This document shows positions 35,482 to 46,061 of a stretch of DNA of 64,000 nt, in pieces. Origin of the DNA: Puccinellia tenuiflora (taxonomy: Eukaryota > Streptophyta > Magnoliopsida > Poales > Poaceae); contig QRDG01000473.1 of assembly GCA_012064385.1 (NCBI GenBank), forward strand, positions 6,181,037-6,245,036, in the 5' to 3' direction. The notes beneath the pieces were generated by a model that saw only the letters and a list, made by a program, of their open reading frames with translations, was not told the DNA's origin and did no database searches. Every line of letters starts with the position of its first letter. Position 1 is the stretch's first letter. A program made the translations under genes and the position numbers.

Positions 35482-35770
35482 CAACCTGCATCGCATCGCT
35501 AGCAGTGACTTGTGCATTTCGTTTGGTTGAGTGCAGCGTGCAGAATACGAAGCAGGGATGCAAACTGCTGTGTTTGGTTGCGTCCCGACTGCGATTGTGC
35601 TCACCTATTTTCACTCGTGGTGAGGTTACCATAGTACACCGTCATGATTTGGGAATAGCAGATCATCTAGTCCAAACTACTACGAATGGCAGTTCATCTG
35701 CACATCTCTAACTAATACGAATGAAAGTTAGAATAGTTCACGAATGATGATAAAGGGGGTGGGGAATGAG

Positions 35771-35811
35771 TCTTCTTCTTCTTCTTCTTCTTCTTCTTCT
35801 TCTTCTTCTCC
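35771..35811 (+). repeat. (TTC)n microsatellite, about 13 units
   Basis: An uninterrupted TCT/TTC run lies just left of the 3' end of the Harbinger transposase remains. Confidence 0.95.
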
Positions 35812-35823
35812 CTTTGCTAAAGC

Positions 35824-36243
35824 TCATATCCTGGTGAAACCTGTGGCATCCCACATTGCCTGAGCCCACTCCATTCTTTTGGCCTCCCAAGCTTCACTGT
35901 CTCCAGTGGGGACACCATGGCCGCCCTGTTCGACATCGTCAGGCGGCACATCTTCTTCAGACGGGAAATGATCATCAACCCCCCACTCTAAGATTCAGTT
36001 GTGAAGAATGCAACATGCAAGAACTAACTTTACTTGGGTCTCGAAAGGGTGGAACTAACTTTTTCAGTGCAACAAATGCTCTTTCTATGGTCACTTTAAG
36101 GCTAGAGTGTCAGAGATTGAACAATTCCATAGCATTCTGCGGACTGAACCTTGAACTGAACTCGTTTAGATGGTACCTTGTCTTTCGAAATGGGGGCAGA
36201 ACTCTAGAACGACATGCATATCCAGCATCTCCAAGGTAGAAAT
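35824..36243 (-). pseudogene. PIF/Harbinger transposase, 3' part
   Basis: This is the C-terminal half of the transposase interrupted by the Copia element. It reads FYLGDAGYACRSRVLPPFRK and RYHLNEFSSRFSPQNAMELF, then an in-frame TGA where the family has Arg, then HSSLKVTIERAFVALK. A frameshift follows, then QVKLVLACCILHN with TGA in place of the usual Trp, and the tail MEWAQAMWDATGF to the stop at 35824. The second Asp (LGDAGY) and the Glu (TIERAF) of the DDE triad remain. The last five bases (GAAAT) are one copy of the Copia target-site duplication. Confidence 0.9.
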
Positions 36244-36525
36244 TGTTCCACAACCTTTGCCGGCGAGTCCGGTCCAAGATCGTGGAGCGAGAGCGTAGTC
36301 GAAGTAGTCGTACACGCGGCACAATCACAGATGCGAAAAGTAAAAGGAGACACAGGAATATAGTCTGGACTGATCTTTATTAATCAATTGTGTCTCTCTC
36401 CATACAATACAGGGGGTATATATAGGTGAGAGGGGTAGGTGGAGAGGACCAAACCCTAGAGGGAAAACCCCCCACCCAAGAAAGGGTGGGCCCACACGAG
36501 TCCACGCGTGGGAGGTTTCCCAACA
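36244..36525 (-). repeat. 3' LTR of the Copia element
   Basis: 282 bp, identical by eye to 43028-43309. On the minus strand it holds a CTATATATACC TATA box and a TTAATAAAG polyadenylation-like signal. The polypurine tract CCAAGGGGGAG lies directly inside it at 36526-36536. Confidence 0.97.
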
Positions 36526-36747
36526 CTCCCCCTTGGTCCGTCATCCCGTATTGTCTATGTCTCAAAAACTCCGAAAAACCCAGTGGGAAAAATATGGAGA
36601 AAGAGCACATAGTATACGTCTTCTCATGTTGCACGAATTGCCTCATCAAAAACCTCAATGTGAGAAACATCTGGAAAACTCACATAAGGGAAAAAGAGTA
36701 CAATTCACTCAACATCAGGTTGAGTACTCGATCATCTGGATCGAGAT

Positions 36748-39700
36748 TCACAGGTCGGGGTGTGAAGAATCTCCCCCTGAATCTGGCATCTCTCTAAGTC
36801 TCATCATACCGATTCCACGAACACACCTCTCAAAAGATGATGCTGGTAATGATTTAGTGAACAAATCAGCAAGATTTTCACATGACTTAGTATGCAAGAT
36901 CCTCACTTCGTTCATCTTCTGCAGTTCATGTGCATAGAAGAACTTGGGGTTGATATGCTTTGTGAGATTACTCTTCACATAACCCGACTGTACTTGTGCA
37001 ACACAGGCTGCATTATCTTCATAGATAATGGTGGGGGTCTGTACGGTGTTCAATCCACACGTCTGCTGAATGTGGTGAATCATCCGTCGAAGCCACACAC
37101 ACTCTCGTGATGCTTCATATAGCGCTATGATTTCTGAGTGGTTCGTCGAAGTCGATACAAGACTTTGCTTAGACGATTTCCAGGAAATTGCAGTTCCGCC
37201 ACAAAGAAAAACATACCCAGTCTGTGACTTGGAAGTGTGCGGGTCCGACAGGTACCCTGCATCAGCATAGCCTACCAATGATAGGTCTTGATTCCTCCTA
37301 GAAAACAACCCAAGATGTTTGGTCCCTTGCAGGTATCGGAAGACGTCCTTGATGCCTTTCCAATGTCTATTGGTAGGCTCAGAACTGTACCTAGCAAGCA
37401 AATTGACAGCGAAAGCAATATCCGGCCGTGTACAATTCGCGAGGTACATGAGTGCTCCAACGGCGCTCAAGTAGGGGAATTCCGGTCCCAGAATTTCCTC
37501 CCCCTCTTCCTTAGGCCTGAACGGGTCCTTATCTTGCTGTAAAGATCTCCCGATCATTGGGGTCTTAGAAGGATATGCCTTATCAAATCCAAATCTCTCC
37601 AACACCTTCTGGGTGTAGGCAGACTGGTGCACTAGGATCCCAGCAGGGGAATGTTCTAGTTGCAGACCCAGACAGAACTTGGTTTTACCCAAATCCTTCA
37701 TCTCGAATTCCGACATCAGGTAGGAACTCGCTTCCTCAATATCTCTAGGTGTACCGATTATATTCAAATCGTCCACGTACACCGAGATTATACAGAATCC
37801 ATCTTGGGATCGCCGTATAAAGACACATGGGCAGTCCTCATTGCTCGTGTAGCCCTTCTGATGAAGGAAATCGCTTAAGCGATTATACCACATCCTACCA
37901 GACTGTTTAAGTCCGTATAGTGACTTCTTGAGAAGAACACTGTATAGACCCCGATTTGCTCTATCTTGATTCGGAATGGGGATACCCTCCGGTACCTTCA
38001 TGTAAATGTCCGAATCAAGGTTACCATATAGGTAAGCAGTGACAACATCCATCAATTTCATTGTCAAGTCCAGATTTACTGCCATCGAGATCAAGTATCT
38101 AAAGGTTATACCATCCATGACCGGGGAGTAAGTTTCCTCAAAATCGACACCTGGTCGTTGAGTGAACCCTTGAGCAACGAGCCTTGCTTTGTACCGAACC
38201 ACCTCATTTCTTTCATTTCTCTTACGAACAAAAACCCACTTATGGCCAACTGGGCGAATGTGGGGAGGAGTTAGACTAACCGGTCCAAACACCTTCCTCT
38301 TGTTGAGAGATAATAATTCTGAGGTAACTGCCTCCTGCCAATCTTTCCAATCCGACCTCCTTTTACAATCAGCGAGACTGTTAGGCTCAGGGTCAGGATC
38401 TATGATTGAGGCAATTTTCTTAGCAAAGTTAATGTCGACAATTGCCATTGCTCGGTTCATTGACTCTCCCGTACTGATATAATTTATGGCCATTTCGTCA
38501 TGGGGCGCATCTGGCGCTACCTCTTGCTCTACCGTATTTCCCATTACAGGAGCGAGGTCCTTTAGCTTTTCCGCGCCGATGTGTGTACTCACATCTCCGC
38601 TGGATGTTCCCTCAATAGGGACGTTCAAGTCCGGAATCCCGTGCACAGGATTTTCCGTACTTGTGCCAGGTCTCAAGTGGCTCCCCTTACTCTTTCTAGG
38701 GGCTTTGGTGACTGGCTGTGATAAATCTCTCTTATCCTTTTTCGCCGGGCGTCCTCGAGTACTTGAGATTTGAAAATACGGATTCCGCGTCCTTTTAGCC
38801 CTTTGGACGGGGGCGGGTGTACCATTAGTTAACTTCGGTATCTCAACCCTCTCCGGTGCATTGCGCGCTGGCACATGCGACTTTGTCACAGTTTTCAAGT
38901 CACTAAAGTGATCAGGCAGTTGATTCGCTAATGCATGCAAATCTATTATCTTTTGGACTTCTTTATTTGTCTCAGCAGTGCGTGGGTCATGAGCGTGGAT
39001 CCCCGTGGCTTGCCACGTGATTTCTCGACTTTTATCATCAAGGGGTTGATTTCCTCCCCCTAAAGTCGGAAAAAGATCCTCGTCAAATATGCAATCAGCA
39101 AAGCGGGCCGTATGACAATCACCTGTCATGGGGTCCAAATACCTGATTATGGACATAGTCTCATAACCAACGTATATCCCCGACTTACGGAGCGGGCCCA
39201 TTGCTGATCGCTGGGGGGTGGTATCGGTACATATACCTGGCAACCGAACCTGCGAAGGTGGGAAATTTTCGGTGCCGACCCCTGCGCAAGCTGCATAGGA
39301 GAATGGATGTTGTAGGCCGATGGTCGAAAATTTATGAGTTTAGCAGCGTGCAACACAGCATGCCCCCAACATGTAGTTGGTAAATTACAACCCTGAAGGA
39401 GCGGTCTGGCAATGAATTTAATCCTTTTAATCAAAGCCTCTGCAAGTCCATTTTGCGTATGGACATGCGGTACTGAGTGCTCGACTGCGATTCCCATTGC
39501 CATGCAATAATCATCGAATGCCTTTGAAGTAAATTCTCCAGCATTGTCCATTCTGATGGACTTAATACGATAATCAGGGAATCTATTCCTCATTTGTATG
39601 ATCTGCGAGATCAATTTTGCAAATGCATGGTTCCGTGTTGACAGCAGGCAAACATTGGACCATTTAGAGGAAGCGTCGATGAGTACCATAAAGTACCGAA

Positions 39701-40391
39701 ACGGCCCTGAGAGGGGCTGAATCGGACCGCATATGTCCCCTTGGATACGTTCCAAGAACGCGGGGATTTCATCCTTCACCTTTAAAAGGGATGGTCTAAT
39801 GATTAACTTCCCCGTAGCGCATGCAGAGCACACGAAATCATCAGGATTTGGGAAGTTCTTCACATTAACATTATGACCATTCGAGTTGTTAATTATATTC
39901 CTCATCATTCTCAGACCGGGATGGCCTAATCTATCATGCCATAGGCAAAATAGTTCAGAGCTTCGGAAAACAGTCTTTAAGATAGTGTACACGGGCGGTG
40001 CTACAATTTTCGTGTAGTAGAGCCCCGTGTCCCATGAAGGAAGCCTTTCGAGGACATGGGTACCATTTTCATCGCGCCTTGTGATGAGGAGGTATTCCTT
40101 ACCACCCTCGTCATCGGTCCCAATATGGAAACCATTGGCGCGAATAGCTTTGAAGCTCAAGAGAGTGCGAGTAGCCTCTGGGCACAACAATGCGTCATTT
40201 ATGACCAAAGTCGTTCCCATGGGGAGTACAATAGTGGCTCTTCCGGAGCCTACTATTTTCGGACCGCAGCCGGCGATCGTCATAATACTACCCGGAGACT
40301 TTTGAATTGACTCGAAGTACTTATCATCTCTCAAGATGGTATTTGTTGATCCACTGTCCGCAAGGCACGTTTCCTCCATTGGGGGCGCCAC
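36748..40391 (-). pseudogene. Copia pol polyprotein (PR-IN-RT-RNase H) with one frameshift
   Basis: Frame 1 (40391-39147) has the protease motif CLADSGSTNTI, the GAG-pre-integrase LWHDRLGHPGLRMM with C-x2-C (VCSACATGK), and the integrase core with D (QGDICGP), D (DNAGEF) and E (NGLAEALIKRI). Frame 2 (39243-36748, 831 codons as an open frame) has the RT fingers (WVFVRKRNE), SLYGLKQSGRMWYNRL and catalytic YVDD. Its RNase H has YADAG, HSEII, EDNAAC and HTKSCENLADLFTKSLP. The switch lies at a CCACCCCCCAG run near 39216: IN frame PIPPPS against RT frame TTPQRSAMGPL. No other stop or shift is seen. Pol normally makes a single polyprotein that copies the RNA into DNA and inserts it. Whether the shift is a lesion, an assembly error or a recoding site is open. 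Confidence 0.93.
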
Positions 40392-40634
40392 ACGTGTTCT
40401 AAAATATTTGCATCAAGTTAACATAATGAAGCGAGGAAGTAGCGACATTACATAAGACATGCACACATATCTCAGAACATAACATGCCATCACATTCAAA
40501 TAGAGGAATTAATGAACGATAACCAAATGTCATTCAAGCACCGAAATAATGAATATGTTTTGCTCTTATAGAGCTTACAAACCAAATGTATCTCAAATAG
40601 CCTAAGGAATCATGGTAGATAAAACGAGTGGAGT
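40392..40634 (-). other. Gag-pol spacer with acceptor-like site
   Basis: On the minus strand the spacer ends with a T-rich tract and TTTTAG directly before the pol reading frame (TRVAPPMEETCLADSGS), resembling a splice acceptor. Pol could be made from a spliced RNA. No convincing donor was identified, so this is inference. Confidence 0.35.
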
Positions 40635-41771
40635 CTAGACGGGCGAAGAGAACGCGCCGTTCACTTCACACTCAATCTCCAACTTAGAGAACTGCTCCTC
40701 AGTGAGTATAGGATCATCATCAGTGCCAACCCTTGGTGCGCCAGGGAGCACCATGTGCTCAACCTCCATAGAGATGCCGACGTCCGACGGGACCGTCGGG
40801 GTCGTCTCCATGGGCACCATGGTTGATGCAGTCGTGGGCAGAGGTGGTGGCGGCGGCAGGAGCTCGGGCGCCACCGGGAGTGCCGGTGGTGCCTCCCACT
40901 GAACAGAGGCGAGGTGCGATTCACGCACCTTCTTACTAGCCTTGTATGCAGCCACAACTTCCTTAGGCGCACGACACTGGCGTGAGAAGTGTTCTGTAGA
41001 GCCGCACCGGTAGCAGTCCTGGGGCCTCTGCTCCCCCTTGCCTGGCTGATGTTGCTGAGCCTGGCGAGGAGGGCGAGGTGCCTTCTTGCCCTTCCTGCCC
41101 CTCTTCTTCTTAAGAGGTGCGCGGACCTTGAAGGCATTAGCATGGGCCTCCTGACGAGAACTCGCCCCAAGTGGTTGCGCAAGAGAGTTCTTTCGCAAGA
41201 GCTCATCCTGCGCCTCCTCCACCTGGAGTATGTCCACAAGCTCTGCATACTGCGTGTACTTTCCCTGACGGTAATTCCGCGAGGACTGTACAGCATTGGG
41301 GTGGAAGGTAGAGAGAGTTTTCTCAATCTTCTGGCTGTCGGTAATGGTGGTACCACACAGCTGAAGAGAGGTGCAAATCCGGTGCAAAGCCGAATTATAC
41401 TCTCCCACCGTCTTGAAGTCCTGAAACCTCAGACGAATCCACTCCGCCTCTGCCTGCGGGCCAACAGTGTACTTCAATCGCTCGAAACGCTTTTTGAGAG
41501 CATTCCAGAGGTCCAAAGCACTCCGTTCAGCCATGTACTCGTTTTTCAGAGTACCACAGAGATGGTGACGCAGAAAATGCAGAGCTCGGGCATTCTCAGC
41601 GGGGGTGGCATCACTTTTGATGCCATCAGCTCCCACGCTAATAGCCTGCTTCAGCTCTTTGGACGTGAGGAAGATATCCACATCCGATGCCCAGGTCAGG
41701 TAGTTCAACCCGGTTTGTGCTAGCTCGGTGAACTCACGGTTGACGATTCCGGCCATCTGCGATTTATGCAA
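40635..41771 (-). CDS. Copia gag
   Basis: An intact frame of 378 codons; translation may start at the first ATG or at MAGIVNREF six codons in. It has the UBN2/retrotrans_gag region (NYLTWASDVDIFLTSKELK, LWNALKKRFERLKY, WIRLRFQDFKTVGEYNSALH), a basic linker (LKKKRGRKGKKAPRPPRQ), and one zinc knuckle, C-x2-C-x4-H-x4-C (CYRCGSTEHFSRQC), near residue 255. A Pro-rich tail follows. Gag forms the virus-like particle and packages the RNA. It is separated from pol by a stop and about 240 bp, so the element uses two open frames rather than one. Confidence 0.94.
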   Translation of the reverse strand: MHKSQMAGIVNREFTELAQTGLNYLTWASDVDIFLTSKELKQAISVGADGIKSDATPAENARALHFLRHHLCGTLKNEYMAERSALDLWNALKKRFERLKYTVGPQAEAEWIRLRFQDFKTVGEYNSALHRICTSLQLCGTTITDSQKIEKTLSTFHPNAVQSSRNYRQGKYTQYAELVDILQVEEAQDELLRKNSLAQPLGASSRQEAHANAFKVRAPLKKKRGRKGKKAPRPPRQAQQHQPGKGEQRPQDCYRCGSTEHFSRQCRAPKEVVAAYKASKKVRESHLASVQWEAPPALPVAPELLPPPPPLPTTASTMVPMETTPTVPSDVGISMEVEHMVLPGAPRVGTDDDPILTEEQFSKLEIECEVNGAFSSPV

Positions 41772-43027
41772 GATGTATTAGATTACAGCAGGTAATCCAT
41801 TGCATAAATGCGATGAAAATACATTTGTTCATTAACATGGCATTCCAATATTTAAAAGAAATGACGAAAACATGTTAAGCGCATCACAAAGTGAAAATTT
41901 GGCACAAAATTGACTTTCAGAGATCGTTTGAGCCTGAACGTGCGATTTTAGCAAAAACAAATAGTTTCAAGCCATGGCGGCGGTCGGCTGCCATCGGACT
42001 CCATGCCAGGGCTACGCGGTGTGTGGGCACCAAGTGCGGGCGCGGCGGCCGGCCAACAGGGCTCGACGGTGCGGGAAGGAGCGGCGGCGCGCCAGCAGGG
42101 CGCGCGGCGGCCGGCCAACAGGGCAAGGTGACGCGTTGGGGGTGCGGAAATTGGAGGCGCGGGCGGCGTGTCGAGCGTGCAGCGCGAGCGGCGTGACGTC
42201 CGGCCAGCAGGGCCAAACGATGCGATGGCGACCCGCTCATGGCGGCGGTGCGCGGTAGTGTGTAGCCGGCCGTGGTGCGGTACGCGCGGGCACGACCAGC
42301 ATGCGGCGTTTCGTGGCCGTAGATTGCGCGGGCGCGGGGGCGCGCACCGACGACGGCGTTAGCTGGTGCCGACGCGGCGGCTTGCGGGGATGGAAGAGGC
42401 TCGAGGTTCTCGATGTCGACGACGGAGCACGGTCATCTGGACCGATGGCGTCACGTAGTGCGCGGCTCGGTGTGTGGCATGGCGGCTCGGCCGACCTGGG
42501 CAACACACGAGTGGCTCTACGGCGGCCGACGACGGCGCTACGTGGTGGACGGCTCGGTGTGTGGCATGGCGGCTCGGCCGACCTGGGCAACACACGACGA
42601 GCGGCTCCACGGCAGCCGACGACGTCTTTTACGTCAACACCGAGAACATCTCGGTTGTCAATTTTCGTCGTCCGTTCATCTGGAATCGAGACGGCGCGTG
42701 GCACAGCTGGTGCATCGCGGCGGTACCGTGATCATCCGGATCACGTTCGTGTACCGACTCCCTACAGTGTAGTCATCAAATCCGCTCATCTTGCGAGATC
42801 CATCGACATTGGTCGGCGACATCAGGTCTGCTCAGATCTCGCGAGGGAAATCCACACCGTAGGTACAAAGATAATCCGAATAAAACGAATCGCAAAACAA
42901 AATCATAAGAGATGGGGGGATTGTTCTTGCGATCGGATCTGGATTATACCTCCGCGATCAACGACGAGAGCCTGCTTGAGGGAGGCTCGATGCAGATCAG
43001 TTGGTGGAGCGGTACGTGCTGATAACG
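41772..43027 (-). other. Copia leader with 87-bp tandem duplication
   Basis: The 1.25-kb leader between the 5' LTR and gag is GC-rich and carries no retrotransposon protein. An 87-bp unit beginning CGGCTCGGTGTGTGGCATGG occurs at about 42463 and 42550. The primer-binding region lies at 43027-43010 next to the LTR; the tRNA used is not identified. The leader may include captured host sequence. Confidence 0.7.
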
Positions 43028-43309
43028 TGTTCCACAACCTTTGCCGGCGAGTCCGGTCCAAGATCGTGGAGCGAGAGCGTAGTCGAAGTAGTCGTACACG
43101 CGGCACAATCACAGATGCGAAAAGTAAAAGGAGACACAGGAATATAGTCTGGACTGATCTTTATTAATCAATTGTGTCTCTCTCCATACAATACAGGGGG
43201 TATATATAGGTGAGAGGGGTAGGTGGAGAGGACCAAACCCTAGAGGGAAAACCCCCCACCCAAGAAAGGGTGGGCCCACACGAGTCCACGCGTGGGAGGT
43301 TTCCCAACA
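43028..43309 (-). repeat. 5' LTR of the Copia element
   Basis: Same 282-bp sequence as the 3' LTR. It provides the promoter: the TATA-like CTATATATACC lies near 43204-43194 on the minus strand. The adjacent GAAAT at 43310-43314 is the second copy of the target duplication. Confidence 0.97.
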
Positions 43310-43314
43310 GAAAT

Positions 43315-44124
43315 TACCTTCAAGGATGTTGATCCCATCGGATCTAGACATGCTGTCAACTAGAATGGTTGCATCATGTGCTGATCCCTCCCATCCAGCG
43401 AGCACATATGTGAACTTCATGTAAAAATCAACGACAACTAGAACATTTTGGCTGGTGTAGTGCTTCCTTCCTCTGTATGCTGCAGACTCTGATCTCGGCA
43501 CTCTAGCTGTTACATGAGTACCATCAATGGCGCCAATAGAATCCTGCAATGGGATGAACAAACTGTCAGCATAGTGTGCTACAGTTTCGTCAATACATTG
43601 GTAGGGTCTAGACAAACAGTGAACTCTCATCTTGAAATATGGAAACCATCTGAATTGTTCTTTATCTTCGGTGGTGTTTGACCAGTAGGTGGCTTTATCA
43701 TCTCATGTTTGAGCTCTACAATAGCAAATAACACTTGCTTAAAATAGCAGGAGATAGTCTCACATGACCTCCTGAATGTGTTGTGGATAACTCTAAACCT
43801 CTGAGTATGACCCACAACATGGAGAAACATGCAAACTTGCTCTTCCACAGTAGTGTGGATGCTATCCTGCAATAGGCCCCTATCTCTGATCCTATCGACA
43901 AGTTCATAGAAGGGGGCTCTACCCATCCAAAGCATTTGCATAGCCTCCACATCAATTGTGTTGTAGATGTTGTTGAGATTAGCAATCCTCTCCTGATCTT
44001 GGGCGAACATAGGACCATAGCTGTCAAGAGGATACACATTGTGTCTAACTACGATCTTGCAAATCAGTATGATCCATGCCTGAATGACAGCTATGAGTGC
44101 TGCTGTTTTCCTGATCAGAGCCAT
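43315..44124 (-). pseudogene. PIF/Harbinger transposase, 5' part
   Basis: The 5' exon (44124-43627) begins MALIRKTAALIAVIQ and has the helix-turn-helix-like region (FYELVDRIRDRGLLQDSIHT, VEEQVCMFLHVVGH). Near 43650 a 1-nt loss shifts the frame (the expected WFPYFK is read as GFHIS). The following splice donor reads AAG|ATGAGA instead of GTGAGA. The next exon after TTGCAG (about 43555) reads DSIGAIDGTHVTARVPRSES with the first catalytic Asp, then KHYTSQNVLVVVDFYMKF and GWEGSAHDATIL, up to the Copia insertion. Together with 35824-36243 it gives an almost complete but multiply broken DDE transposase. Confidence 0.9.
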
Positions 44125-44262
44125 CCCGCCGTCCTAATTACAGATCTAGCATTAGTATCGGCTCTTGTTCAACTAAATCAACTCTACAGATTATCTAGTA
44201 CCGGTTATGAGAGACATGACGGCTTACGTGCGCCACGGAAGATTTCAACGCCGCGGATCCGG

Positions 44263-44435
44263 TGTCGGAGAGGAGGGAGACGAGATGCTGCCAGAGAGGA
44301 AGGAGACGAGCAGATGCCGGAGAGTACGGAGACAATCAGATGCCGGAGAGGATGAATACGAGCTGCTATCGGAGAGGACGGAGACGACCTGTCGCCGGAG
44401 AGGAAGAGGACGACCTGCAGCCGGAGACCAAGATC
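44263..44435 (+). repeat. Minisatellite, about 30-bp units, about six copies
   Basis: Repeats of GCCGGAGAGGAYGGAGACGA-like sequence lie just upstream of the Harbinger transposase start (minus strand). They probably belong to its 5' untranslated part. Open frames across it are low-complexity and not genes. Confidence 0.75.
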
Positions 44436-45282
44436 CGGTTGGAGGGGGATTTTTTTGGTGCTCTATGGCGGGCGGTGACCGAATAGAGGAGGAGGTGAGA
44501 GTATGTGCAGCGCGAAACCCAGCCGGAATTTCGCCATCTCCCGCCATCTCCCGCGACCTTTCCCCGCACATGGCGTCGCCCCTTTTCGCAGCTCTGGGGC
44601 CTGGCTCCACGGGCACGGTCGATTCAACCGTGCCTCTCGTGCCTGGCTCAGCGGTGCTTTAATGAGCGTGCTAGCCACAATGCGGGCCTCCTGTGACCAA
44701 CCAAACAGGCCACTTTTGCAGCTGGCGGGCCTGTTTGGAGGTCCTGTAGGCTACCAAGCGCGCCCCTAAGGTAGAGTGGCTTCAAGCTGAAATTGAAGGG
44801 TGGTTGTGCCTCCATCTTTAGAAACGGAAGCTTCCCCTGCTAGTGGTAGGTTCGTCCACTGCATTGCGTGTGATGACGGAATCTATGATGTAGTGGGCAC
44901 TTTCAATGCCTTTTGATTGAGCATGAACATGGAGCCGCTGACTTTAAAAGTTACCTCCAGATGCATCATTAAATCCGTAACCGGGCTCTTCATGTTCAAC
45001 TCCGAAATTATTTGGTTGGGCATATGTGCATCCACAAAGGAAACGAGTAGTCCTCAATTTATCGGATTTTATTGAAATGTAATTTTAAATTTGAATTATG
45101 ACGTGTACTATGTTATCCAAATATTTTAGTCATACACAATTAATTGGGTGAAATTTAGCTAACAATAGTTTATATGCCAAAAGATAAATGGGCTCTGCTA
45201 CCGGACAACGTTGCACTGGAGCCCTTTCTTTCTCTTGCATGCAAAAAAGACACATAAGCATGACATGCAAAAAATACACACA
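44436..45282. other. Probable Harbinger right-end region and AT-rich flank
   Basis: Near 44700-44770 are CCAACCAAACAGGCC and GGGCCTGTTTGG, words typical of PIF/Harbinger ends, followed by CGCGCCCCTAA, a possible terminus with TAA target. The matching left end near 35490-35590 (GTTTGGTTG words) is unclear, so the borders are not fixed. The remainder to 45282 shows no gene. Confidence 0.4.
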
Positions 45283-45982
45283 AGCCCTTTCTATAAATCG
45301 GGTACAAGCTGTTGGTGATTCTTCCTCTGGCCAACCGTGGCAGCGAGGGGCGGAAGAGGCGCTGCTGGTCTTCTTCGTCTTCTGCAAGGGATGGTCTGTT
45401 TTCTTGCTGCAGTCTTCCTCCTCCCATGCGGTGGTCTTCCAAACCCTTCGCCGGAGCTCGACCGTTCGTTGTCTCCAAGTGGTTTGTCCCCGGAGGCTAC
45501 GACCTGACTGGCGTCAGAGGTTCTTCGCTGGAGGTGAGAGTTCGAGCTTTTCCCTCGTAGATCTCAGCGTGGCTTGTGTCTGGAGGTCGCTCGCGATCAG
45601 CGGAGGTGGTGCCCAAGCACCTGATTGCGTTTCTTCTTTTTATGATGGGGTGCTTTCTGTAATTTTGTAGGCCTTATCTTCAAATAGTTGGTTCTTTAGG
45701 ATGAGTATGGTTAGAGGTCTCTGTGCAAACTTGTACCCGCTGTTTGATACGATAATTAATGCAGCTCTGGGTCTTTCGCGGCTCCACCCTTTGTGCAAAA
45801 GAATAAAAAAATATCAGCATCAAACGGATAGGAGCAAAGCCTCGCGAGAGGGACTGAGAAGCCCCTTTATGGAGGCCATGTCCACGATACCACATCCACA
45901 AATCATACAGTTCACAGCCCAAGCCCAGTAGTGGACAGAGATATTTACGTCGTAACAAAACACGAGCCCTTTCTATAAATCG
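45283..45982 (+). repeat. Direct repeat including the MORF8 TATA region
   Basis: The 18-mer AGCCCTTTCTATAAATCG occurs at 45283-45300 and 45965-45982. The second copy contains the likely MORF8 TATA box. The 664 bp between them look like non-LTR or captured sequence (a retroelement-like 3' end, GCAAAAGAATAAAAAAATATC, near 45800), with no recognisable protein. Confidence 0.65.
45974..45980 (+). promoter_or_regulatory. Likely TATA box of MORF8
   Basis: TATAAAT lies 82 bp before the start codon and is followed by a C-rich 5' leader. The position fits a core promoter with a short untranslated leader. Confidence 0.65.
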
Positions 45983-46061
45983 CGTATACTCTCGCCAAAG
46001 CCTTAAACCCCCTCCCCTCTCCGCCCCCATTTCCCCACCTCCTCCACTAGGGTTTTCCCCC

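Larger units (their letters stand above)
36244..43309 (-). mobile_element. Full-length young Copia LTR retrotransposon
   Basis: The element has two 282-bp LTRs (TGTTCC...CCAACA on the plus strand) that look identical base for base, flanked by a perfect GAAAT duplication at 36239-36243 and 43310-43314. In its own orientation (minus) it reads 5' LTR, primer-binding region (TTATCAGCACG), a long GC-rich leader, gag, pol, a purine tract (CCAAGGGGGAG) and 3' LTR. Domain order PR-IN-RT-RNase H makes it Ty1/copia class. It is nested inside a dead Harbinger transposase. Identical LTRs imply very recent insertion. It has one clear coding lesion, a frameshift between IN and RT. Confidence 0.97.

Noticed and set aside
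40661..41356. Long minus-strand frame overlapping gag
   Set aside because: It is a shifted frame of the gag gene, rich in Arg/Ser/His from the GC-rich gag linker, with no domain of its own.
42301..43167. 288-codon plus-strand frame in the Copia leader and LTR
   Set aside because: It runs into the LTR and through the 87-bp tandem repeat, has low-complexity composition and no homology I recognise, and lies antisense to the element.
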